Source: Crossiella sp. CA-258035 (lineage in GTDB: Bacteria; Actinomycetota; Actinomycetes; Mycobacteriales; Pseudonocardiaceae). Taken from it: a stretch of DNA of 64,000 nt. The notes beneath the pieces are model-generated. The model was given only the letters and a program-made list of their open reading frames with translations. It searched no databases and had not been told where the DNA came from. The position numbers and the translations under genes are program-made. Below are positions 33,487 through 40,633 of the stretch, piece after piece (the first letter of the stretch is position 1; the number at the start of each line of letters is the position of its first letter). The stretch lies in NCBI RefSeq assembly GCF_030064675.1, contig NZ_CP116413.1:1149001-1213000 (forward strand). Direction: 5' to 3'.

Positions 33487-34260
33487 CTAAGCCGCACCCC
33501 GGATGACCTCCACCAGACTCGCGAAGCTCGCCGAGCCGAAGCCAGCGGCGACACCCCGCGCGGTCAGCGACTCCACCAGCCGCGGCAACGCCGAATCCAG
33601 CCCGCGCTCCTCGCTGGCCCGCACCAGGTTCGCCATCAGCGGCCAGTCCAGCTCCAGCCAGTCCTGCTCGCCCGGATACGCACCGTGATCCACCTGTTCT
33701 GCGTAGTCGGCGACAACTTCGGAGACGGTGCCGCGCAGCCACCGGGTGAGCATCGGCGTCACCGCGCTGGCCCGCACCCCGTCCGCGGTGAGCAGCGCGG
33801 CGGTGTGCAGGTAGCCGACGAGCGTGGCCCAGGCGAAGTTCAGCAGCGCGATGTCGTAGAGGGCCGCCGTGCCGGGGTCCGCGCCGAGGTAGGTCGCGTT
33901 GCCCAGCCGGTCCAGCACCGCCCGGTGCCGCTCGAACACCGCCGCGTCCCCGCTGTAGACCAGCTCCGTCTCCGGTCGGCCCACGTGCTCGGGATGCGCC
34001 ATCAGCGCCCCGTCGAGGTACCGCCCGCCCCTGGCCGCCACCCGAGCCGCGGTCTCCCGGGCCTCCGCGCTGGTGCCCGAGGTGAGGTTGACCAGGTCCC
34101 GCCCACCAAGATCCCGCGCCAGCAACGACCACAGCTCGTCGTGGTCCGCCGCGCACAACACCACCAGCGCCGCATCGAAGGAGTCCCCGGCCACCACCCC
34201 CAACGCCCCGGCCAGCCCGGTCCCACGGGCATTGACCCCCACCACCGCAACCTGCTCCAC
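33487..34260 (-). CDS. Imine-reductase-like NAD(P)-binding protein with shortened Rossmann part
   Basis: 257 residues, shorter than the usual 290. The C-terminal helical domain is typical of imine reductases/beta-hydroxyacid dehydrogenases (ALYDIALLNFAWATLVGYLHTAALL, DWLELDWPLMANLVRASEERG), and the middle has LVNLTSGTSAEARETAARVAARGGRYLDGALMAHPEH. The N terminus VAVVGVNARGTGLAGALGVVAG lacks the standard GLGxMG and runs directly into FDAALVVLCAADHDE, so about 30 residues of the nucleotide fold are missing. It may be inactive or a non-redox derivative. GTG start with GGAGGACGC upstream. Divergent from a TetR gene. Confidence 0.78.
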   Translation of the reverse strand: MEQVAVVGVNARGTGLAGALGVVAGDSFDAALVVLCAADHDELWSLLARDLGGRDLVNLTSGTSAEARETAARVAARGGRYLDGALMAHPEHVGRPETELVYSGDAAVFERHRAVLDRLGNATYLGADPGTAALYDIALLNFAWATLVGYLHTAALLTADGVRASAVTPMLTRWLRGTVSEVVADYAEQVDHGAYPGEQDWLELDWPLMANLVRASEERGLDSALPRLVESLTARGVAAGFGSASFASLVEVIRGAA

Positions 34261-34271
34261 GCGTCCTCCAA

Positions 34272-34302
34272 CCTACAAAACATAACCTACGTTCTGTAGG
34301 AT
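34272..34302 (+). promoter_or_regulatory. Autoregulatory operator and -10 of the TetR gene
   Basis: CCTAC-GTTCT-GTAGG (34286-34300) is a perfect inverted repeat, and a further CCTACA (34272-34277) is a direct copy of its left arm. TAGGAT (34297-34302) is a good -10 placed so that transcription would begin at the ATG (34309), a leaderless mRNA. It lies between divergent genes, so one repressor site could control both. Confidence 0.55.
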
Positions 34303-34308
34303 AAGCAC

Positions 34309-34995
34309 ATGGCAGACCAACGCCTCAACCGCCAGGACCGCCGCAGGCAACTCCTGGACACCGCCACCGAGATCATCGCCACCGAGGGCGCCGCCGCCCT
34401 GACCCTGGTCCGCCTCGCCGAACGCGCCCGCGTCTCCCGCCCCGTCGCCTACGACCACTTCACCACCAGAGAAGGCCTGCTCCTGGCCCTGTACCGGGAC
34501 TACGACGAGCAGCTGAGCGAGGCCATGCGCACGGCAAGGGCCCGGGCGGGCTCACTCCACCAGGTGGCCACCGCGGTCGTCACGGCCTACGTCGACGGCC
34601 TGCTCGCCGCGGGCCCGGAATGCGCGGAGATCAAAGCGGCCCTCTCCGGCCACCCGGAAACCCGCCACTTCCGCCACCAGTCGGAGCAGTTGTACCGGGA
34701 TGAGCTCCGCGCCGCCTTCCGCCCCTTCGCCCCAGCCACCCCGCCAGTCATCACCGGCCTGTTCCACGCCCTGGACGGCCTGGCCACCGCGGCGGCCGAG
34801 GGCAGGACGACCCGGGCCAAGGCGGTAACGGCGGCGGTCACCATCGTGGTCAGCACGCTGCGCGCGGCAGGTCAGGGCGGCGGCAGCTCCACCAGAACCT
34901 CCGCCACGCCATCGAGCAGCTCGGGCGCGGGTCGCCCGGACAGCGGCTCCGCCTCGGCGACCACCACCAGCTTCCCGTCCCGCCGCGAGTCGTAG
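34309..34995 (+). CDS. TetR/AcrR-family regulator
   Basis: 228 residues. N-terminal helix-turn-helix RRQLLDTATEIIATEGAAALTLVRLAERARVSRPVAYDHFTTREGLLLAL. The ligand domain ends near VTIVVSTLRAAGQ; the last 35 residues are low-complexity Ser/Thr-rich and are read antisense to the next gene, so the natural stop has probably been lost by read-through. No SD is visible; leaderless start. Probably represses the divergent imine-reductase-like gene. Confidence 0.9.
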   Translation: MADQRLNRQDRRRQLLDTATEIIATEGAAALTLVRLAERARVSRPVAYDHFTTREGLLLALYRDYDEQLSEAMRTARARAGSLHQVATAVVTAYVDGLLAAGPECAEIKAALSGHPETRHFRHQSEQLYRDELRAAFRPFAPATPPVITGLFHALDGLATAAAEGRTTRAKAVTAAVTIVVSTLRAAGQGGGSSTRTSATPSSSSGAGRPDSGSASATTTSFPSRRES

Positions 34996-35534
34996 TACCG
35001 CCCGGTGAACGTCACGCCCGCCGCCCCCACCAGCCCCGCGGCCAACGGCGACACGTTGCCGGTGCCGTCCAGATCGACCAGCGTCCGGAACCGCTCAGCC
35101 TCCGCCGCGACCGGCATCCGCACCCACGCCACCGACACGATCATGGTGTCGCCCTGCCCGCCATCGAGGGCGAACAACATCCGGTCCAGCGACCGGCAGG
35201 GCGACCGGAGGAAGAACTGCCGCACCTCGCCGTAGGAGTGCAGCGCACACGAGGCGGCTTTGCGCCCGGCCTCCTTCACCCGCCGCAACCGCATCCCACG
35301 CCAGACATCGCCCCGCTTCCCCTTCCGGGCGGCGTCCTTGCCACTGCGGACCGCGCCACGAAGCGCCTGCCCCACCGACGACTGCACCGAGACAGCACTC
35401 CCTGCCCCGGCCCCGCCGCCAACCGAAACCGCTCCAGCGCCAACAGCGACGGCCGCCACAACGGCCAAGGCAGGGCGACTCGCGCGAGGTATCCACTTCC
35501 CGTCCGGACCGCGCGGTTGATCAGGCTTGCCCAT
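34872..35534 (-). CDS. Hypothetical membrane-anchored protein
   Basis: 220 residues. N terminus MGKPDQPRGPDGKW is hydrophilic and Pro-rich, followed by one membrane segment (ALAVVAAVAVGAGAVSVGG) and a globular part with conserved-looking RQFFLRSPCRSLDRMLFAL, DTMIVSVAWVRMP, ERFRTLVDLDGTGNVSPL and FTGRYYDSRRDGKLVVVAEA. No family recognised. ATG at 35534 follows AGGGGGG; the 25 codons upstream are not coding-like. Its 3' end overlaps the TetR C terminus by 124 bases. Confidence 0.7.
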   Translation of the reverse strand: MGKPDQPRGPDGKWIPRASRPALAVVAAVAVGAGAVSVGGGAGAGSAVSVQSSVGQALRGAVRSGKDAARKGKRGDVWRGMRLRRVKEAGRKAASCALHSYGEVRQFFLRSPCRSLDRMLFALDGGQGDTMIVSVAWVRMPVAAEAERFRTLVDLDGTGNVSPLAAGLVGAAGVTFTGRYYDSRRDGKLVVVAEAEPLSGRPAPELLDGVAEVLVELPPP

Positions 35535-35667
35535 CAGTCCCCCCTGGAGTGACGTCTCGCCGATGGTGCGCCAGAACAACGGGGAAGAGGCCAACAAGCG
35601 CCAGATCAACGCAAAATCCCAGGTAGAAAGCCCAGGTAAGCCGAGAAAAGAGAAAGATCAAGACGAG

Positions 35668-35865
35668 CGGAGAACCACGGCGACACCCCCGCAAAGCGAC
35701 CGGTGACCCGTGGCGGCACCCCCGCAAAGCGACCGGTGACCCGTGGCGACACCCGCACAAAGTGACCGGGGACCCGTGGCGGCACCCCCGCCAAGCGACC
35801 GGGGACCCGTGGCGGCACCCCCGCCAAGCGACCGGAGAACCACGGCGACACCCCCGCCAAGCGAG
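35668..35865. repeat. Six-copy 33-bp minisatellite
   Basis: Six contiguous units of exactly 33 bases starting at 35668, 35701, 35734, 35767, 35800 and 35833. Units are of the form CGGNGACCCGTGGCGGCACC plus CCCGCNAAGCGAC. Copies 4 and 5 are identical; copies 1 and 6 share the variant GAACCACGGCGAC. Not coding: any product would be a low-complexity (11-residue)n repeat read from a tRNA. Not CRISPR, since there are no spacers. Confidence 0.9.
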
Positions 35866-35899
35866 CGGGGGTCCGGGGGCAGAGCCCGCCGGGCGGGGT

Positions 35900-35918
35900 C
35901 CGGGGGTCGCACCCCCGG
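35900..35918 (-). terminator. Hairpin beyond the tRNA 3' end
   Basis: CCGGGGGT-CGC-ACCCCCGG, perfect 8-bp stem, about 65 bases downstream of the minus-strand tRNA. No T-tract. Confidence 0.4.
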
Positions 35919-35982
35919 TGTGATGAATGGAGTCGCCCCGGCGAAGCGCGCAGCGCGAGCAGGGGCGACCCAGTCGACGGAA

Positions 35983-36056
35983 TGGGGCCGGTGGGAGTCG
36001 AACCCACACTGGCACGGACCTAAACCGTGTGCCTCTGCCAATTGGGCTACGGCCCC
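35983..36056 (-). tRNA. tRNA with Leu (UAG) anticodon and short variable arm
   Basis: Folds fully. Acceptor GGGGCCG/CGGCCCC, D arm with loop AATTGGCAG, anticodon stem CACGG/CCGTG around loop TTTAGGT (anticodon TAG), five-base variable loop CCAGT, T arm GTGGG-TTCGACT-CCCAC, A73, CCA not encoded. Bacterial tRNA-Leu normally has a long class II variable arm; this one has a class I body. Confidence 0.85.
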
Positions 36057-36174
36057 GTCGGCGTACAGCCTAACCGGCGACACCTGCCGGGTGGAGGCGG
36101 ACTGGGTGACGCGGCGTGGCGGGTTGGGGCTACCGTGATCCCGCGTCAGACATTCGTCCTGCGAGGAGGGACCT

Positions 36175-36396
36175 GTGGCTCGGGATCCGGAGAGCATTCA
36201 GCGTGACATCGAGCAGGCGCGGGACTCGCTGGCCGCGACCTTGGACGAGCTGGCGGTGCGGGCTAATCCGAAGAAGTTCGTGGATGAGTCCAAGGCCGCG
36301 GTGAAGTCCAAGCTGGACGACCCGCGGATCAAGTACTCCTTGATCGCCTTTGGCGTGCTGGTGGTGCTCGCGCTGGTGCGCAAGATCTTCCGCTGA
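36175..36396 (+). CDS. DUF3618 small membrane protein
   Basis: 73 residues. ARDPESIQRDIEQARDSLAATLDELAVRANPKK is the DUF3618 signature (amphipathic helix with a conserved IExTR/Q-type segment); one C-terminal membrane helix (YSLIAFGVLVVLALVRKIF) ends in a basic tail. Widespread in actinobacteria, function unknown, perhaps a membrane stress or envelope protein. GTG start with GAGGAGGGACC upstream. Confidence 0.88.
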   Translation: MARDPESIQRDIEQARDSLAATLDELAVRANPKKFVDESKAAVKSKLDDPRIKYSLIAFGVLVVLALVRKIFR

Positions 36397-36422
36397 GTGG
36401 GGCCGGGCCTGCTGCCGCGGGG

Positions 36423-37055
36423 TCAGTTGAGCAGCGGTAGCAGGGCCTGCTCCAGGAGCTTGTCGACGAACGCCTCGTCGATGGGCTCGCCGGTGAGCAT
36501 CAGGCGGTAGGTCAGGGTGGCGCCGGCCAGCTCGTTCACCATGCCCAGCGGTGCGTGCCGGTTGATCTCGCCGCGTTCGGCTCCGCGTTCCAGGATGCGG
36601 CGCAGCATGCCGCGCTGGCCGGTGAGGAAGCTGTCGCGGAAGGCGGTGGCCAGTTCTGGCTCGTGCGGGAGCTCGCCGACCAGGGCCTGGGCCGCTTTGC
36701 CGGAGGGGCCGGTCAGGAAGTCGACGTAGCCCAGCAGGAACTCGCGCAGGTCGCCGGCGACCGAACCGGTGTCGGGTTCGGGGACGCTGCGGCTGACCAG
36801 CTCGTTGCAGGTGTCGATGACCAGTTCGAGCTTGGACTCCCAGCGGCGGTAGATGGTCGCCTTGCCCGCCTTCGCCCTGGCCGCGACCGCGTCCATGGTC
36901 AGCGCGCGGTAGCCGACCTCGGCCATCACTTCCAGGGTGGCCTTGCGCAGGGCGTCGTCGCGGGTCGCGTCGCGCGGTCTGCCCCGGGGCGCTCCACCTG
37001 CTTCCTTGGCTCGGCTGCTGCCGTGCAACTCCTCAGTGCCTGGCGCAGTCGCCAA
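36423..37055 (-). CDS. TetR/AcrR-family regulator
   Basis: 210 residues. Helix-turn-helix region RDDALRKATLEVMAEVGYRALTMDAVAARAKAGKATIYRRWESKLELVID, with a TetR C-terminal domain of the AcrR-like C_11 kind (FLLGYVDFLTGPSGKAAQALVGEL). The start is a TTG at 37055 with GGGGGCAGG just upstream; a later codon would cut into the basic arm RGRPRDATRDD that often precedes the HTH. No adjacent target is obvious; it stands opposite the DUF3618 gene end. Confidence 0.88.
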   Translation of the reverse strand: MATAPGTEELHGSSRAKEAGGAPRGRPRDATRDDALRKATLEVMAEVGYRALTMDAVAARAKAGKATIYRRWESKLELVIDTCNELVSRSVPEPDTGSVAGDLREFLLGYVDFLTGPSGKAAQALVGELPHEPELATAFRDSFLTGQRGMLRRILERGAERGEINRHAPLGMVNELAGATLTYRLMLTGEPIDEAFVDKLLEQALLPLLN

Positions 37056-37170
37056 ACCTGCCCCCTCTCACCGCCGCCGACGCCTGTGTCGGCGACGTGA
37101 CCGCCCGTGTCCTGCCATCCTAGGGGCGCGGTGCGGCCTGGGGTGTCAACCGGTCGTCCGAAGTGGAAGG

Positions 37171-37500
37171 TCAGCCGGTGTTGGTGGCCGCCTGCGCGCC
37201 TTGTTCTTCCGCTTCTTCCACTTCCTCGCCGTCGGGCTGGGTGGGCGCTTCGGCCACCGGGGTCAGGCCGTGCCGGGCGTGCAGGTAGGCCGTGGTGAAG
37301 GCGAAGGCGTCGCCGTCGAGCAGGTGCACCGCCCTGCTGGGGGTGCCGGGGGCGATCCGTTCCAGGATCTGGTCCGCCTGGTCGCGGGCGGCGATCAGGC
37401 CTGGCGCGGTGGCCGCCTCCTCCAGCTGGCCGTACCGGACCGTGACGGTCCAGTCCTCGCCTTCGGGCATGTAGTCGACGGTGATCGGTGTGTGGTCCAT
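37171..37500 (-). CDS. Hypothetical acidic-tailed protein
   Basis: 109 residues. ITVDYMPEGEDWTVTVRYGQLEEAATAPGLIAARDQADQILERI looks like a small two-layer fold similar to HicB-type proteins, followed by DGDAFAFTTAYLHARHG and a very acidic tail (EEVEEAEEQ). No partner toxin gene is adjacent, so an antitoxin role is not supported. ATG at 37500 is preceded by GGGAGGCG. Longer upstream frames in the same register are not coding-like. Confidence 0.65.
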   Translation of the reverse strand: MDHTPITVDYMPEGEDWTVTVRYGQLEEAATAPGLIAARDQADQILERIAPGTPSRAVHLLDGDAFAFTTAYLHARHGLTPVAEAPTQPDGEEVEEAEEQGAQAATNTG

Positions 37501-37820
37501 TGACGCCTCCCGCTCGGCCTCGTCCCATGGTGAGAGACCTGGCGGGGACGCGCATGACGGTTTGGCGGCTGACATCCCCCGGACGGTCGTACTCACTCGT
37601 CCGAGTGGACCTGGGTTGCCTGTGTAACCCGAGCGGTGGTCGGAGGAGATATCCCGGGCAACGGCGCGGTTCCGGTCGAGGTTCCGCCACGGTCGAGCAG
37701 GGGCAGCGCGACTGTGGCGGGGCTGCTGGCCGCCTGCTGCCGGACTTCCCGTGTCGAAGGGGCATGCGGGAGGTGCGGGCGGCTCCCGGTCGACGCGGAA
37801 TCGGGAGCCACCCGCAACAC
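37501..37820. other. Intergenic region with two palindromes
   Basis: No gene supported. CACTCG-TC-CGAGTG (37594-37607) and GGGTT-GCCTGTGT-AACCC (37613-37630) lie close together and could be an operator and a hairpin. The stretch also holds the promoter of the 109-residue protein. Confidence 0.35.
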
Positions 37821-39068
37821 TCACACCGGCACCGGGGTGAGCCGCCCGGAACGGTCCATCCGGTGCACGGCGAACGTGCCGAGCAGGCCCAGCGCCAGCA
37901 GTGTCAGCCACGGGATCGCCGGTACCCCAGCGGATCTGGCCAGGTCGAGCGCGCGGCCGGCGACCAGGTTGCCGATGGTGATGCCGATGCCGGACAGGGT
38001 GCTGTACAGGCCGTAGTGCGTGGCGACCAGCCTGCCGCCGGAGAGCGTGGCGATGGTGTCCATCTCGAACGGGTAGGTCACCACCGTGCCCACCGTGAGC
38101 AGCAGCGTGGTCAGCAGCAGCACCGGCAGCCACAGGCCGGGCCCGCCCTGCTGCTGGGGGTCCAGCAGGCCGGTCAGCAGCGGCGGCAGGAACGCGCCGG
38201 TCATCAGCGCCAGCCCGAGCGTGATGCACCGGGCCGGGCCGTAGCGCGCCCGGCACCAGGCGGTGATCCGCAGCTGGCCGAGCACCGCGACCAGCCCGGA
38301 CACCGCGAACAGCGCGCCCACGCCGACCGTGGCGGCCAGCTCGCCGCCCGCGATCGCCCTGACCTGCAAGGGCAGCGTCAGGTAGATCTGGAAGGACAGC
38401 ACGTACGAGCCGATCATGGCCACCGAGAACAGCAGGAACGGCCGGTTGCGCACCGCCTCGCCGACCCCGCCGAGCACGCTGCCGCCGCCACCGGGGGCCG
38501 ACCGCGCGGGCAGCTCCCTGACCTGCAGGACGGTCAGCACGGCGAAGACCACCGCGGCGACCAGGCAGGTCAGCGAGAAGGCCACCCCGGTCAGCAGCAG
38601 CCCGATCAGCGGCCCGATCAGGATGCCCACCTGGTAGAAGACGTTGAACAGCGCGAAGGCCTCCACCCGCCGCTCACCCGACTCCGCGGTCAGGTAGGCC
38701 CTGGAGGCGGGGTTGAACAGCGCCCCGGCCAGTCCGGTGGCGGCCGAGGCGGCGATCAGCGCGGGCAGGCTGTCCACGAAGCCGAGCAGCCCGAAGCCGA
38801 CCGTGCGCAGGGACAGGCCCGCGATGATCATCGGTTTGTAGCCGAACCGGTCGGCCAGCGCGCCGCCGAAGAGGAACATGCCCTGCTGGGACAGGTTCCG
38901 CACGCCGAGCACCAGCCCGACCAGCCAGGCGGCCAGGCCGAGACCGCCGGAGAGGTGCGCGGCCAGGTAGGGCATCAGCATGTAGAAGCCCAGGTTGATG
39001 GTCAGCTGGTTGACCAGCAGCAGGCGGACCGGCCTCGGGAAGGACCGGTACTGGGTGAGGACCTGCAT
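37821..39068 (-). CDS. MFS exporter paired with an SbnA-like synthase
   Basis: 415 residues, 12 membrane segments. LVNQLTINLGFYMLMPYLAAHL (TM1) and the loop GGALADRFGYKPMIIAGLSLRTVG between TM2 and TM3 place it among DHA1-type exporters; GLAGALFNPASRAYL follows. The ATG overlaps the stop of the upstream PLP enzyme gene by one base, so the pair is translationally coupled and this protein probably exports the enzyme's product. Pro/Gly-rich central loop at about residues 190-210. Confidence 0.88.
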   Translation of the reverse strand: MQVLTQYRSFPRPVRLLLVNQLTINLGFYMLMPYLAAHLSGGLGLAAWLVGLVLGVRNLSQQGMFLFGGALADRFGYKPMIIAGLSLRTVGFGLLGFVDSLPALIAASAATGLAGALFNPASRAYLTAESGERRVEAFALFNVFYQVGILIGPLIGLLLTGVAFSLTCLVAAVVFAVLTVLQVRELPARSAPGGGGSVLGGVGEAVRNRPFLLFSVAMIGSYVLSFQIYLTLPLQVRAIAGGELAATVGVGALFAVSGLVAVLGQLRITAWCRARYGPARCITLGLALMTGAFLPPLLTGLLDPQQQGGPGLWLPVLLLTTLLLTVGTVVTYPFEMDTIATLSGGRLVATHYGLYSTLSGIGITIGNLVAGRALDLARSAGVPAIPWLTLLALGLLGTFAVHRMDRSGRLTPVPV

Positions 39069-40174
39069 CACGGCGCTCCGGGGGCGGGGTCCAGCACGGT
39101 GCGGCAGCGCGTCCAGGACGTCACCTCGGTCTCGCCGGGGTGTGCGATCTCGGCCGGGCCGGTGGGCGGCGGGCCGTCCAGCAGGCCGTGCGCATCGCAG
39201 TACTCGTCGTTGAACACCGTGGTGTAGTAGCGCTGCGGGCCGTCCGGGAAGATCGCCGCGATCCGGGTGTCCGGCTCGGCGTTGCGGGCCAGCCAGCCCG
39301 CGACCAGCGCCACCGCGCCCACGCTCCAGCCGCCGGTGGCGAAGCTGGTCCGCGCCAGCGCCCTGCTGGCCCACACCGACTCGCCCGGCGCGACCCAGTG
39401 CACCTCGTCGAAGGCGGGGTAGGCCACGTTGCGCGGGTAGATGCTGGACCCCAGGCCGCGCATCAGCCTGCGCCGGGCCGGCTGGCCGAAGATGGTGGAG
39501 CCGATGGTGTCCACCCCGACCAGGCGCAGGTCCGGGCAGAACTCCCGCAGCACCCGGGACACCCCGGCGGAGTGGCCGCCGGTGCCCACCGAGCACACCA
39601 GCACGTCCACCCGGCCGAGCTGGGCCACCAGCTCCAGTGCCAGCGCCGAGTAGGCGGCCACGTTGTCCGGGTTGTGGTACTGGTCGGGGCAGTACGCGCC
39701 GGGGTTGGCGGCCAGCACCTCGGCCACCCGCTGCCGCCTGGCCTCCTGCCAGCCGCCGGTCGGGTGCGCCTCGCCGACCAGCTCGATCCGCGCGCCGTAG
39801 GCGGTGAGCAGCCGGTGCAGGATCGGTTCCATGCCGGGGTCGGTGACCAGGGTGACCGGGTGCCCGTAGGCGATCCCGGCCAGCGCCAGGCCGAGGCCGA
39901 GGGTGCCGCTGGTGGACTCGACGATCATCGCGCCGGGCGCCAGCTCGCCGCGGCGGCGGGCGCACTCGACCATGTGCAGGGCGGGGCGGTCCTTCATGCC
40001 GCCGGGGTTGGCGCCTTCGAGCTTGGCCCAGAAACCGTTGCCGGGCTTGGCGAAGGGCTCGTCGATCCACAACACCGGGGTGTTGCCGACCGCGGCGCGC
40101 AGGTTCTGGCAGCGCGGCGCGCTGGTGAGCAGCTGAGCCGGGGACGTGCGGGCAGGAGGCAGCAGCAGATCCAT
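39068..40174 (-). CDS. PLP-dependent cysteine-synthase/SbnA-like enzyme
   Basis: 368 residues, fold-type II. Core: [41 protein letters not shown], where K of GGMKDRPA is the Schiff-base Lys; the phosphate loop is [17 protein letters not shown] and the substrate loop [12 protein letters not shown]. The extended C terminus (WTRCRTVL) differs from housekeeping CysK. SbnA-like enzymes condense O-phosphoserine with glutamate or aspartate to make aminopropionate units of metallophores (staphyloferrin B, EDDS-type). Coupling to an exporter fits such a role. ATG at 40174 with GAGGAAG ten bases upstream. Confidence 0.88.
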   Translation of the reverse strand: MDLLLPPARTSPAQLLTSAPRCQNLRAAVGNTPVLWIDEPFAKPGNGFWAKLEGANPGGMKDRPALHMVECARRRGELAPGAMIVESTSGTLGLGLALAGIAYGHPVTLVTDPGMEPILHRLLTAYGARIELVGEAHPTGGWQEARRQRVAEVLAANPGAYCPDQYHNPDNVAAYSALALELVAQLGRVDVLVCSVGTGGHSAGVSRVLREFCPDLRLVGVDTIGSTIFGQPARRRLMRGLGSSIYPRNVAYPAFDEVHWVAPGESVWASRALARTSFATGGWSVGAVALVAGWLARNAEPDTRIAAIFPDGPQRYYTTVFNDEYCDAHGLLDGPPPTGPAEIAHPGETEVTSWTRCRTVLDPAPGAP

Positions 40175-40229
40175 GACGTGGTTCTTCCTCGGGAAAGAGG
40201 TACGGGTGAAGGCGGGTTGCGGCTGCTGC

Positions 40230-40592
40230 TCAGTTCCGGAACACGCAGTTGACGAGCTGGATCGACTGTCCACTGTGGACAGGTATGGGGTCGGCACACC
40301 AGGTGGGCGCGGACAACGCTTGCGGGGCAAGGGAAATCGGCGCGGTGACGGCCAGGTCCGGCAGGACCGGGAGGTCGGTCGGCTGGTCGCCGCGGGGCAG
40401 CGCGAGGCAGAGCTCGTCGGTGCCGTCGTGGTGGCCGCCGTCGCAGTCGTGCTGACCGTGGTCGACGGCGGAAGTGTTGTGTGCATGGGAATGCACGTCA
40501 GCGGTGTGCGCTACGAAGCACTCGCCACCGAGGTGGAGAGTGAGGTAGAGGACCCCGAGCAGCAGTGCCACCACGGGGCGGGCCAGACGCAC
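40230..40592 (-). CDS. Small exported His-rich protein
   Basis: 120 residues. An N-terminal signal or anchor ([20 protein letters not shown]) is followed by a His/Asp-rich segment with eleven His in about 30 residues ([25 protein letters not shown]), suggesting a metal-binding periplasmic or surface protein. Four Cys are present. GTG start with a TACGTT element about 13 bases upstream, possibly leaderless. On the same strand as, and 55 bases before, the SbnA-like gene, hence a plausible metal-handling unit. A 17-base perfect palindrome (40266-40282) lies inside the coding sequence. Confidence 0.6.
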   Translation of the reverse strand: MRLARPVVALLLGVLYLTLHLGGECFVAHTADVHSHAHNTSAVDHGQHDCDGGHHDGTDELCLALPRGDQPTDLPVLPDLAVTAPISLAPQALSAPTWCADPIPVHSGQSIQLVNCVFRN

Positions 40593-40633
40593 ACCGCCAA
40601 CGTACCGGATCTTCCGGCCGGGTCACGGGCCGG

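Noticed and set aside
35668-35865. CRISPR array
   Set aside because: Units are contiguous with no spacers and there are no cas genes.
21000-37000. Sugar-phosphate cyclase (ValA-like) expected for a validamycin-type cluster
   Set aside because: Every open frame here is assigned; none has DHQ-synthase-like motifs.
37171-37500. HicB-type antitoxin
   Set aside because: No HicA-like partner adjacent, and the acidic tail is atypical.
37821-40070. 749-codon frame apparently fusing the MFS exporter with an N-terminal extension
   Set aside because: The first 330 codons are the wrong frame of the SbnA-like gene; MFS starts at 39068 with a TGATG overlap.
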